Shown here: positions 16,261-24,154 of the stretch, piece after piece
Position numbering within the stretch: position 1 is the first letter of the stretch
Layout of the letters: each line of letters starts with the position of its first letter
Assembly: GCF_014763045.1 (NCBI RefSeq)
Contig: NZ_JACTAG010000002.1
Location: 930,001 to 994,000, forward strand
Reading direction: 5' to 3'
DNA: 64,000 nt
Source of the DNA: Sulfitobacter aestuariivivens
GTDB taxonomy: Bacteria; Pseudomonadota; Alphaproteobacteria; Rhodobacterales; Rhodobacteraceae
The notes under the pieces: generated by a model
Told to the model about the DNA's origin: nothing
Database searches by the model: none
What the model saw: only the letters and a program-made list of their open reading frames with translations
Program-made: the position numbers and the translations under genes

Positions 16261-17858
16261 GCTTGCTGGAGATCCAGAACCTGTCGATGTCGATCCACAG
16301 TTACGACATCCTTCATGATGTCACGCTGTCGGTCGACGAGGGTGAAATCGTCGCAATCACCGGGGAAAGCGGTTCTGGCAAGTCCATGACGGCGCTGGCG
16401 GCAATGCAATTGCTACCAAAAGGCGCGGATACAACCGGGCGCATCCTGCTGGGCGGCCATGATCTTACACAAATGTCCGAACGCGCGCTTTGCGCAATGC
16501 GGGGCAACGATATCGGGATGGTTTTTCAGGAACCCATGACCGCGCTCAATCCGGTGCACACGATTGGGCGGCAGGTGGCCGAGACCGTCTGCGTTCATGA
16601 CAGCAGCGTTTCACGGGCCAAGGCAGAAGCCTTGGCTGCCGAAACCCTGGCGCGCGTCGGGCTGCCGCCGGAGCGCTTTCCGCTGTCTCGTTTTCCCCAT
16701 GAGCTAAGCGGTGGACAACGCCAGCGCGTCGTCATCGCGATGGCCATCGCCCTGCGACCCCGTCTGCTGATCGCGGACGAGCCGACAACGGCACTGGATG
16801 TCACCACGCAGGCACAGATCCTCGACCTGCTAAAGCGGCTGGCCCGGGAAGACGGCATGGGCCTTTTGATGATCACGCATGATTTGGCTGTCGTCGCCGA
16901 TATGGCCGACCGCATCGTCGTGATGCGGCGTGGTGACGTGGTAGAGGAAGGCCAAACCGACCAGTTGCTGCGCAACATGCAGCACCCCTATACCAAGATG
17001 CTGTTTGCCGCCTCGAGCCATCAGGTAACATTACCGGTCGCACCAAAACCCGAACCGCTGATGGAAGTGCAGGGGGTGTGCCGGGACTACAAGCTGCCGC
17101 GCACCACCGTTTTTGGCGCACCGGGCACGTTTCGCGCCGTGAACAATGTCTCGTTCACCATCCAACGGGGGGAGCGGCTGGGTCTTGTCGGTGAATCCGG
17201 CTGCGGGAAATCCACGCTGACCCGGGCATTGTTGGGGTTGGAGCAGATCCAGGAGGGCACGATCGCACTGGATGGTGAGCCGGTTTTCACAGGAACAAAA
17301 CCCAACCTCAATGTGCGGCGCAAGATGCAGGTGGTGTTTCAGGATCCCTTTGGCAGCTTCAATCCGCGCCACCGGGTGGACCGATTGATCACTGAACCCT
17401 TTCACCTGCTGGACGATCCACCCGAGGGCACCGACCGCCAGGCTGCCATCGCCGAGGCGTTGACGGCGGTTGGCCTGGCGCCCGAAGATGCGCAGAAGTA
17501 CATCCATGAATTCTCAGGCGGTCAGCGCCAGCGCATCGCCATTGCCCGCGCGCTGATCATCAAGCCCGAACTTATTCTCTTTGACGAGGCGGTCAGCGCG
17601 CTGGATGTATCGGTTCGCGCGCAGATCCTTGATCTGCTGGCAGAGCTTTGCGCGGCGTATAACCTGACCTATCTCTTCATTTCACATGATTTGTCCGTGG
17701 TGCGCACCGTGACCGACCGCGTGCTTGTCATGCAGTCCGGAGAGATCGTCGAACAAGGCGATACCGAGCAGGTTTTTGAGCGCCCCGCGCACCCCTATAC
17801 CCGCAAACTGATCGCCGCGGCCCCTGTTCTGCCCGATCTGCATCAAGAGGCCGGGTAG
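16257..17858 (+). CDS. Fused DppD-DppF-type ABC transporter ATPase
   Basis: A 533-residue protein with two complete ABC ATPase domains in one chain, replacing separate DppD and DppF subunits. Domain 1 (about 1-260) has Walker A GESGSGKS, signature LSGGQRQR and Walker B LLIADEPT. Domain 2 (about 265-530) has GESGCGKS, FSGGQRQR and LILFDEAVSALD. Both sites appear intact, so both should bind and hydrolyse ATP. Fusion of the two ATPases is common in alphaproteobacteria. It is coupled to the permease genes and followed directly by an alpha/beta hydrolase gene whose ATG abuts its TAG. Confidence 0.93.
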   Translation: MSLLEIQNLSMSIHSYDILHDVTLSVDEGEIVAITGESGSGKSMTALAAMQLLPKGADTTGRILLGGHDLTQMSERALCAMRGNDIGMVFQEPMTALNPVHTIGRQVAETVCVHDSSVSRAKAEALAAETLARVGLPPERFPLSRFPHELSGGQRQRVVIAMAIALRPRLLIADEPTTALDVTTQAQILDLLKRLAREDGMGLLMITHDLAVVADMADRIVVMRRGDVVEEGQTDQLLRNMQHPYTKMLFAASSHQVTLPVAPKPEPLMEVQGVCRDYKLPRTTVFGAPGTFRAVNNVSFTIQRGERLGLVGESGCGKSTLTRALLGLEQIQEGTIALDGEPVFTGTKPNLNVRRKMQVVFQDPFGSFNPRHRVDRLITEPFHLLDDPPEGTDRQAAIAEALTAVGLAPEDAQKYIHEFSGGQRQRIAIARALIIKPELILFDEAVSALDVSVRAQILDLLAELCAAYNLTYLFISHDLSVVRTVTDRVLVMQSGEIVEQGDTEQVFERPAHPYTRKLIAAAPVLPDLHQEAG

Positions 17859-18722
17859 ATGCGCATTGAGGTGAACGGCGTGCGGCTTTTTGTGGACGTC
17901 GAAGGCGCTGGTCTGGTGCCGGATGGCCCGGCCATGCGCAAGAAGCCCACCCTGATCCTGCTGCATGGCGGTCCGGGTGCAGATCACTCGATTTACAAAC
18001 CCGCGTTCTCTCAGCTGAGCGATATTGCCCAGATTGTCTATCTTGATCACCGGGGCAACGGGCGCAGTGATGACAGCGACCCGGCCCGCTGGAACCTTGA
18101 TCAATGGGCGGACGACCTGCATGGCCTGATTGAGACGCTGGGTATTGACCGACCGATCCTTTATGGCGCGTCTTTTGGCGGGTTCGTGGCGCAGGCCTAT
18201 GCCACCCGTTATCCCGACACACTGGGCGCGCTCATCCTGTGTGCCACAACGGCCAAGGCAGAATTCGAGACGATCTATCAGGCCTTCGCACGGCTGGGCG
18301 GTGATGAGGCCGGTGACGTGGCACGGACTTATTGGAATGCGCCTACGCCGGAACGGCGAAAAAGGTACTTTGAGGTTTGCCTGCCGCTTTACAGTCAATC
18401 AGGTGCTGACCCCGACATGATGGCCCGCATGATTGTGAAGAACCCGGTAGCGATGCATTTCAACGGGCCGGACAATGAGATGGGCCGCTTTGATTTCCGC
18501 GACGGTCTGGCTCGCGTCAGCTGCCCTGTGCTGATCCTGTCCGGCAGCCATGACCCGATGATGCCCGTACCCTTCAGCGAGACCTTGCTCGCATCTCTTG
18601 GCAACACGCCCGCAACACATCACACTCTGCACGGGGCAGGACATATGATCCCTGCCGATGCGCCAGCAGAGTTCTTTGCACATCTGCGCCGCTTTATTAC
18701 GGAGACCATGCCATGCGACTGA
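17859..18722 (+). CDS. Alpha/beta hydrolase, proline-iminopeptidase-like
   Basis: A 287-residue serine hydrolase. The oxyanion-hole motif LLHGGPGADH is the HGGPG signature of the proline iminopeptidase group; the nucleophile elbow is YGASFGGFV, the acid falls in ILSGSHDPMMP and the catalytic His in LHGAGHMIP. Cap-domain residues lie between about 130 and 200. It starts right after the transporter ATPase stop and overlaps the SDR gene by 10 bp, so it probably acts on the imported compound, for example by hydrolysing an amide or ester. No signal peptide, so it is cytoplasmic. Substrate not known. Confidence 0.85.
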   Translation: MRIEVNGVRLFVDVEGAGLVPDGPAMRKKPTLILLHGGPGADHSIYKPAFSQLSDIAQIVYLDHRGNGRSDDSDPARWNLDQWADDLHGLIETLGIDRPILYGASFGGFVAQAYATRYPDTLGALILCATTAKAEFETIYQAFARLGGDEAGDVARTYWNAPTPERRKRYFEVCLPLYSQSGADPDMMARMIVKNPVAMHFNGPDNEMGRFDFRDGLARVSCPVLILSGSHDPMMPVPFSETLLASLGNTPATHHTLHGAGHMIPADAPAEFFAHLRRFITETMPCD

Positions 18723-19459
18723 CCGGAAAAACTGCCATCGTGACCGGGGGCGCATCAGGCTTTGGCGCAGGCATCGTGCGTCGTTTCCTGCAGGAAGGCG
18801 CAAAGGTGATGATTGCCGACATCAACGGGCAGGCGGCCCGCGAATTTGCCGCCGAGATGGGGGATCATGCGGTTGCGCAGACCGTCGATGTCGGTGACGC
18901 CGCATCGGTGCGCGACATGGCGCAGGCCGCGATGGAGACCTGGGGGCACGTGGACATTCTGATCAACAACGCAGGCGTGACCCATCTGCCAGCCCCGCTT
19001 GATACCGTGTCGGAAGAGGATTTTGACCGCCTTGTGCGGGTCAACATGAAGTCGGTGTACCTGACCGCGCAAGCGCTGGTCCCCCACATGAAGGAACGCG
19101 GCGCGGGTGCCATTCTCAATGTCGCCTCGACTGCCGGCGTGTCGCCGCGTCCTCGGCTGAGCTGGTACAACGCCTCCAAAGGCTGGATGATCACCGCGAC
19201 CAAGGCGATGGCGGTGGAACTGGCGCCCGACGGCGTGCGCGTCAACGCACTGAACCCGGTTGCGGGCGAGACGCCGCTGCTGAAATCCTTCATGGGCGAA
19301 GACACCCCGGAAATGCGGGCCAAATTTCTGTCAACCATTCCGCTTGGGCGATTTTCGCAGCCCGAAGACATGGGGAACGCCGCCTTGTTCCTGTGTTCGG
19401 ACGAGGCCAGCATGATTACCGGTGTCGCCATGGAAGTCGACGGCGGGCGCTGCATATGA
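18713..19459 (+). CDS. Short-chain dehydrogenase/reductase
   Basis: A 248-residue classical SDR. The N-terminal Rossmann motif is TGGASGFGAGI, followed by NNAGVTH, a catalytic Ser (NVASTAG) and the YxxxK pair (WYNASKGWM). It reduces or oxidises an alcohol/ketone with NAD(P). The acidic residue at the end of strand two (MIADING) favours NAD. It is in the transporter operon, overlapping the hydrolase upstream by 10 bp and the cupin gene downstream by 4 bp. FabG-type fatty acid synthesis is unlikely from context; a catabolic oxidoreductase is more probable. Confidence 0.88.
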   Translation: MRLTGKTAIVTGGASGFGAGIVRRFLQEGAKVMIADINGQAAREFAAEMGDHAVAQTVDVGDAASVRDMAQAAMETWGHVDILINNAGVTHLPAPLDTVSEEDFDRLVRVNMKSVYLTAQALVPHMKERGAGAILNVASTAGVSPRPRLSWYNASKGWMITATKAMAVELAPDGVRVNALNPVAGETPLLKSFMGEDTPEMRAKFLSTIPLGRFSQPEDMGNAALFLCSDEASMITGVAMEVDGGRCI

Positions 19460-19806
19460 CACCCGTCAACCTGGCCGAAAAACTCGCGCAGATCCGCACG
19501 CATTGGGACCCGCATGTCATTGCCAATTACAACGATAACGATGTGATGGTCGTGAAGTTTCAGGGCGCCTTTCCGTTTCATCTGCACGAAGACACCGATG
19601 ATTTCTTTCTGGTGCTGAAAGGCGAGATGCTGATGGAGCTTGAGAACGCCCGCCATGCGGTCAAGGCGGGTGAAATCTTTGTGGTGCCCCGGGGCGTCAC
19701 GCATCGCCCGCGCGCTGAAATCGAATGCGAAGTCCTGCTGATCGAACCCAAGGGCGAACCCAACACAGGCGACCCGGCGACCGCTGCCGCGAAACCGCGC
19801 CTGTGA
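19456..19806 (+). CDS. Single-domain cupin protein
   Basis: A 116-residue cupin. Motif 1 is FPFHLHEDTDDFFLVLKGEM with the two His and the Glu/Asp-type metal ligands, and motif 2 is VVPRGVTHRPRA with the final His. Such proteins serve as small metal-dependent isomerases, dioxygenase-like enzymes or sugar-binding folds. It is the fourth coupled gene of the operon (ATGA overlap with the SDR). Its role in the pathway is unknown. The following 25-bp repeat and 40-bp gap mark a possible break or internal promoter before the P1 peptidase gene. Confidence 0.82.
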   Translation: MTPVNLAEKLAQIRTHWDPHVIANYNDNDVMVVKFQGAFPFHLHEDTDDFFLVLKGEMLMELENARHAVKAGEIFVVPRGVTHRPRAEIECEVLLIEPKGEPNTGDPATAAAKPRL

Positions 19807-19808
19807 TC

Positions 19809-19833
19809 TTTCACCCTTTTTCAAATACCTAAA
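19809..19833. repeat. 25-bp intergenic repeat, copy 2
   Basis: Second copy of the TTTCACCCTTT...AAATACCTAAA element (23 of 25 identical to 8218-8242), ending 14 bp before the ATG of the P1 peptidase gene. Confidence 0.7.
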
Positions 19834-19847
19834 GAGCGACATTTGCC

Positions 19848-20837
19848 ATGCAGCCCGGCCCCCGAAATCTGATCACCGACATCCCCGGCCTGCGCGTGGG
19901 CAACGCGCAGGACGCGACGCTAAAATCCGGTACAACTGTGCTGACGGCAGACGCGCCCTTTACCGCGTCAGTACACGTGATGGGTGGCGCGCCGGGCACG
20001 CGGGAAACCGATCTGCTGGCGCCTGACAAGACCGTTGCTGCCGTCGATGCGCTGGTGCTGTCGGGGGGGTCAGCCTATGGGCTGGATGCCTGTTCGGGTG
20101 TGGTGGACGGATTGCGGGCAGCCGGGCGTGGGTTTCAGGTAGGCTCTGCGGTGATACCGTTGGTGCCTGGTGCAATCCTGTTCGATCTGCTCAACGAAGG
20201 AGAGAAAGACTGGGATGAGAACCCTTACCGGGCGCTGGGGCGTTCTGCTTTTGAGAGGGCGGATACTGCATTTGAGATCGGCACGGCGGGTGCGGGTACC
20301 GGTGCGCTGACGGCGATGATGAAAGGCGGACTTGGCTCTGCATCGCTCACGCTGCCTGATGGCAGTACCGTGGGTGCGTTGGTTGCGGTCAATGCCATCG
20401 GGTCGGTCACCACCCCGGGCGACCGGCACTTTTATGCGGCCCCGTTTGAGATCGGAGACGAATTTGGCGGACAGGGGCCCGACACCGCCAGCGGTCTGGG
20501 CCTGTCCTTGGAAAGCCGCAAGATGAAGGCGATGAGCCTGCGCGAAAACACCACGATCGCCATTGTCGCGACCGATGCGGCCCTGAGCAAAGCAGAATGT
20601 CAACGCGTTGCCGTCGCGGCCCATGATGGCATCGCACGGGCGACCGTCCCGGCGCATACACCCAATGACGGTGATCTTGTTTTCGCGCTCAGCACCGAGG
20701 GGCGCGCGGCCGGGAATGTCATCCTGATCGGCCATGCTGCATCGCTTTGCCTTGCACGCGCGATTGCCCGGGCTGTCTACGAAGCCACACCAATGGAGGG
20801 CGATCTGTTACCGTGCTGGAGCGACCTCAATGCCTGA
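19848..20837 (+). CDS. P1-family (DmpA/BapA-type) aminopeptidase
   Basis: A 329-residue N-terminal-nucleophile hydrolase of the DmpA family (L-aminopeptidase/D-esterase, beta-peptidyl aminopeptidases). The precursor is expected to cleave itself before a serine; the GGLGSASLTL segment contains the likely Gly-Ser site, with LVLSGGSAYGLDA earlier as a family landmark. Members hydrolyse peptides with N-terminal D-, beta- or omega-amino acids that ordinary peptidases do not touch. In an operon with a peptide-type importer, this suggests breakdown of unusual amide-linked compounds. The next gene overlaps its end by 8 bp. Confidence 0.86.
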   Translation: MQPGPRNLITDIPGLRVGNAQDATLKSGTTVLTADAPFTASVHVMGGAPGTRETDLLAPDKTVAAVDALVLSGGSAYGLDACSGVVDGLRAAGRGFQVGSAVIPLVPGAILFDLLNEGEKDWDENPYRALGRSAFERADTAFEIGTAGAGTGALTAMMKGGLGSASLTLPDGSTVGALVAVNAIGSVTTPGDRHFYAAPFEIGDEFGGQGPDTASGLGLSLESRKMKAMSLRENTTIAIVATDAALSKAECQRVAVAAHDGIARATVPAHTPNDGDLVFALSTEGRAAGNVILIGHAASLCLARAIARAVYEATPMEGDLLPCWSDLNA

Positions 20838-21633
20838 ACTGAAACGCGACGATATTACCTTGCACTTTGAGGTGGACGGCAGCGGGCCCCCGCTGGTGCT
20901 GAACGCCGGGATGCTGAGCGACAGCGCCACCTGGGCGCCGCTGGTGCCACTGCTGTCTGATCACTTTACCCTCATCCGGCCTGATAACCGAAGCACGGGG
21001 CGCACCGTCCCTCATGACGCGCCGAATTCGGCTGCTCATATGGCTGCAGATGTACTGGCGCTGATGGATCATCTGGGGCACGATGCGTTTCACATCGCGG
21101 GCCATTCCATGGGGGGGCTGATGGCGATGGAGATCGCAGGGCTTGCGCCGGACCGCGTGACCACCGCAACGGTGATGGCCTCGGGTCGTGTGCGCATGCC
21201 GCGCACTGCAGCGGTGTTCGACGGGTTACTTGCAATCCGGCAGGCGCCGCAAGGTGAGGAGCTTTGGCTTCGCGCACTTTATCCATGGATCTTTGGACAG
21301 GCGTTCTTTGCCGACCCCGCCAATGTGAACACAGCGCTTGAGGCGGCACTTGCCTATCCCCATGCGCAGACAGCCGAAGGTATGGCACATCAGATCGAGA
21401 TGTTTCGCGCCTTCAGGCCAAAGACGGATGTGTCACAGCTGGGGTGCCCGATATTGGTGTTGTATGCAGGTCAGGACGTTCTGGTGCCACCCGAGGTTGC
21501 CAGGCCCACCTTTCACCCCATCCCGGACCTGACCGAAGTTACCGTGCCAGATGCAGGCCATTCCATTGTCTGGGATGCGCCGCAGACAGTGGCCGAGCAT
21601 CTGTTGGCATTTCTCGCTCAGCATTCGGGGTGA
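20830..21633 (+). CDS. Alpha/beta hydrolase
   Basis: A 267-residue cytoplasmic hydrolase: nucleophile elbow IAGHSMGGLMA, acid in VLYAGQDVLVP, catalytic His in VPDAGHSIVWD. The family includes enol-lactone hydrolases (PcaD/CatD-like), esterases and amidases; the RPDNRSTGRT segment after strand four resembles PcaD-type enzymes. It starts within the last 8 bp of the P1 peptidase gene, so it is the last gene of the operon starting at 14501. It is convergent with the MaiA-like gene. Substrate unknown. Confidence 0.82.
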   Translation: MPELKRDDITLHFEVDGSGPPLVLNAGMLSDSATWAPLVPLLSDHFTLIRPDNRSTGRTVPHDAPNSAAHMAADVLALMDHLGHDAFHIAGHSMGGLMAMEIAGLAPDRVTTATVMASGRVRMPRTAAVFDGLLAIRQAPQGEELWLRALYPWIFGQAFFADPANVNTALEAALAYPHAQTAEGMAHQIEMFRAFRPKTDVSQLGCPILVLYAGQDVLVPPEVARPTFHPIPDLTEVTVPDAGHSIVWDAPQTVAEHLLAFLAQHSG

Positions 21634-21655
21634 ACGCCCCGGACAGGAAGGTCGA

Positions 21656-22303
21656 TCAAACTGCGTCCGGTTGATTGGCAGGTGCGGCGTCAGCCAGTGC
21701 AGGCACGTTCATACATGCGGCGTGGATGCGGGTGATTGTGGGATAGTTGGTCATATCCACCTCGAACCGGGCGTTGTTCAGAACCTGCGCATAGAGGCAC
21801 AGATCGGCGATCGTCACAGTATCACCGTGGCAGAAAGTGCCGGTTTCGTCCTCGCGGGCCAGACGCGTTTCAAGCGCCTGCATGCCGGCATTGGCCCAGG
21901 TACGGAACCACGCCGCTTTGCCGGCGGCATCAACGCCATAGGTCGTTTCAAGATGCTGGAGGATCCGCAGGTTGTTCACAGGATGAATGTCAGCGGCGAC
22001 GATTTGCGCCAGTGACCGCACCCGCGCCCGGCCCCAGGGATCAGCCGGTAGGATCGGTGGGGCGGGATGGACCTCGTTCAGCCATTCGAGAATCGCCATG
22101 GACTGCGGTAACGGTCCTTCGGGTGTGACCAACGTCGGGACCAAGCCGGAGGGATTGAGCGCGAGATGAGCGGCACTGGCATGTTCCCCCTTCAAGAGCG
22201 CCAGCGGGATGTAGTCATACGAAAGGCCCTTGAGGTTCAGCGCCGCCCTGACCCGCACAGAGGTCGAGGAGCGAAAGTAGTTGTGCAGTTCAAAATCACT
22301 CAT
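21656..22303 (-). CDS. Maleylacetoacetate isomerase-like glutathione transferase
   Basis: A 215-residue GST-fold protein of the zeta class. SSTSVRVRAALNLKGL contains the zeta-class SSCxWRVRIAL-like active-site motif with Cys replaced by Thr. NPSGLVPTL and QSMAILEWL are the glutathione-binding patterns. MaiA isomerises maleylacetoacetate or maleylpyruvate with glutathione. It is coupled (4-bp overlap) to a fumarylacetoacetate hydrolase-family gene upstream, the classical last two steps of homogentisate or gentisate cleavage. No ring-cleaving dioxygenase is in the window, so its exact pathway is open. Confidence 0.82.
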   Translation of the reverse strand: MSDFELHNYFRSSTSVRVRAALNLKGLSYDYIPLALLKGEHASAAHLALNPSGLVPTLVTPEGPLPQSMAILEWLNEVHPAPPILPADPWGRARVRSLAQIVAADIHPVNNLRILQHLETTYGVDAAGKAAWFRTWANAGMQALETRLAREDETGTFCHGDTVTIADLCLYAQVLNNARFEVDMTNYPTITRIHAACMNVPALADAAPANQPDAV

Positions 22304-22992
22304 GCCTTTTCACCGATGGTGACTTCCAGCGTGCCGATGCCGTCGACCCCCCCGGTAATCACATCACCGGGCACGACAGGCCCGACGCCCGCAGGCGTCC
22401 CGGTCATGATAATATCTCCGGGGGCAAGCGTCATGGCTTGGGACAATGTGGCGATATGTTCGGCCACGGACCAGATCAGATCAGCAATATCCGCGTCCTG
22501 TTTGATCTCGCCATTCACCGCAAGCCAGATGCGCCCTTGGGTCACTGACGGCACATTCGCAATTTGCTTGATCGGGGCGATGGGGGCAGAGAAATCGAAA
22601 GCCTTGGCCCAATCCCAGGGACGCCCTGTTTCCTTGGCATCCCACTGCAGATCGCGGCGGGTCATGTCGACGCCGACAGAGGCCCCCCAGACATGATCCA
22701 TCACGTCCGCTTCAGCGATGTTGGCACCCCCCTTGCCGATGGCGATGATCAGCTCGATCTCATAGTGGAGATCATCGGTGAGCGGCGGATAAGGGATCGT
22801 GCAGGGTGTGTCGACAGCCGCGTCGGCAGGTTTGGTGAAGAAAAACGGGGGATCGCGATCAGGGTCTTTGCCCATTTCTCGCGCGTGGGCGGCGTAATTG
22901 CGGCCCACGCAAAAGATACGGCGGACGGGAAACCGGTCCGCGCTGCCCTCTACGGCAAGGCTGGCCTGCTGCGGCGCGTCAAAGACATACAT
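22300..22992 (-). CDS. Fumarylacetoacetate hydrolase (FAH) family enzyme
   Basis: A 230-residue FAH-fold hydrolase. The metal site appears in YEIELIIAIGKGG (two Glu) and VWGASVGVDMTRRDLQW (Asp), with the signature RIFCVGRNYAAHAREMG at the N-terminus and MTGTPAGVGPV at the C-terminus. The short form is typical of fumarylpyruvate or acylpyruvate hydrolases rather than the 420-residue fumarylacetoacetase. The start at 22992 follows AAGGA; a longer upstream reading lacks support. It is paired with the MaiA-like gene and may finish gentisate-type or hydroxy-aromatic cleavage. Confidence 0.87.
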   Translation of the reverse strand: MYVFDAPQQASLAVEGSADRFPVRRIFCVGRNYAAHAREMGKDPDRDPPFFFTKPADAAVDTPCTIPYPPLTDDLHYEIELIIAIGKGGANIAEADVMDHVWGASVGVDMTRRDLQWDAKETGRPWDWAKAFDFSAPIAPIKQIANVPSVTQGRIWLAVNGEIKQDADIADLIWSVAEHIATLSQAMTLAPGDIIMTGTPAGVGPVVPGDVITGGVDGIGTLEVTIGEKA

Positions 22993-23044
22993 GGGCTGAT
23001 CCTTTTTCAATGTTCCGGGCATCATAGGGGCGCGGGATACCTGT

Positions 23045-24067
23045 TCAAGGTGCAGCGCAGGTGTCGCGTTTGATCAGTTCGATTTCACAGAGTTCGCGAA
23101 AGGTTCGGGGGTCTGCGTGAATGATGGATTGGGCCAGGCGCGCGCCAGCCATCAAGCCGATGCGGCGGGCGGGCAAACGGACGGTGGTCAACCCCGGCTC
23201 CATCTCGCGTGAACCTTTGAAGTCGCCGATGCCGATCACGGAGATAGCGCGCGGCACCCCCAGCCCCAGTCGCAGCGCGGCATAGACCGCCCCCTGTGCC
23301 AGGACGTCATTGCCACAGATCAGGGCGGTCGGCCTGTCAGGTGAGGCGAGCATCTGACCCACCGCGTCTTTCGCATCAGAAATGCTGTAGGGCGCCTCGA
23401 CTGACCAGCGGTCCGGCACAGTAATGCCCGCCGAGCGCAGGACATCGAGCGCACCTGTTTTGCGGCCGCGCGCACGGTCATTTCCGGTCGTGGGTGGAAA
23501 CACGAGGCCGATTTTGCTGTGGCCCAGATGGGTGACATGCGCCGCCGCCAACTGTCCAGCGGCGGCATTGTCCGCGCCGACGCAGGACAAGGGCGAGGCA
23601 ACGTCGTGGTTCCAGATCGTCATTGCCGGAATGCTTTGGCTTTCGATCAGCTGATAAGTCTCTTCAGAGTGGTCCTGACCAATCAGGGCGATGCCATCCA
23701 CGCGGTGTTCCAGAAATTTGCGCATCACGGCATATTCGCGTTCCAGATCGTAGCCGTGGCTGGCGACCAGAATGGTAAAACCCTGTTCATCGACCGCATC
23801 GGAAAAGGCCTGTATCACTTCTGCAAAGATCGCGTGGTCAATTGTGGGCACGATCAGCCCGATCGTGCCGGAGCGGATACCGTGCATGGTCTGCGCAGCG
23901 CGGTTGCGGATGTAGCCCAGTCTGCGGACTGCCGCGTCGATCTTTTTGCGAGTCGCCGGTTTGACCAGTTCAGGATGATTGTAGCTGCGCGAGACGGTCG
24001 AGATAGAGACGCGCGCCGCTTTTGCAACCGCGACAATATCTGCTTTTTTCTTATCCTTCTCAATCAT
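23045..24067 (-). CDS. LacI-family transcription repressor
   Basis: A 340-residue regulator with an N-terminal LacI helix-turn-helix (VAKAARVSISTVSRSYNHPELV), hinge helix and a periplasmic-binding-protein-like ligand domain (GTIGLIVPTIDHAIFAEVIQ). It is of the GntR/gluconate subgroup in overall sequence. The ATG at 24067 follows GAGGGT; a TTG at 24088 is less likely. It is divergent from tctABC and sauST-like genes, with a perfect palindrome between, so it probably represses them and itself until the substrate or its CoA derivative binds. Confidence 0.88.
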   Translation of the reverse strand: MIEKDKKKADIVAVAKAARVSISTVSRSYNHPELVKPATRKKIDAAVRRLGYIRNRAAQTMHGIRSGTIGLIVPTIDHAIFAEVIQAFSDAVDEQGFTILVASHGYDLEREYAVMRKFLEHRVDGIALIGQDHSEETYQLIESQSIPAMTIWNHDVASPLSCVGADNAAAGQLAAAHVTHLGHSKIGLVFPPTTGNDRARGRKTGALDVLRSAGITVPDRWSVEAPYSISDAKDAVGQMLASPDRPTALICGNDVLAQGAVYAALRLGLGVPRAISVIGIGDFKGSREMEPGLTTVRLPARRIGLMAGARLAQSIIHADPRTFRELCEIELIKRDTCAAP

Positions 24068-24090
24068 TTGGACCCTCAAGTCAGCCAAAA

Positions 24091-24120
24091 AATGAAAACA
24101 TTTGCAAAACTGTTTTCATT
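24091..24120. promoter_or_regulatory. Candidate LacI-family operator
   Basis: AATGAAAACA (24091-24100) and TGTTTTCATT (24111-24120) are perfect inverted repeats around TTTGCAAAAC. The left half reads TGAAAACATTTGCA, close to LacI-family operators. It lies between the regulator and tctA starts. Confidence 0.7.
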
Positions 24121-24154
24121 GCCTACGCTTATTTGTCAACGCTGATGAGGTGCT

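Noticed and set aside
18865-19842. A 325-codon - strand frame opposite the SDR and cupin genes.
   Set aside because: Antisense shadow of two motif-supported genes; no RBS or domain.
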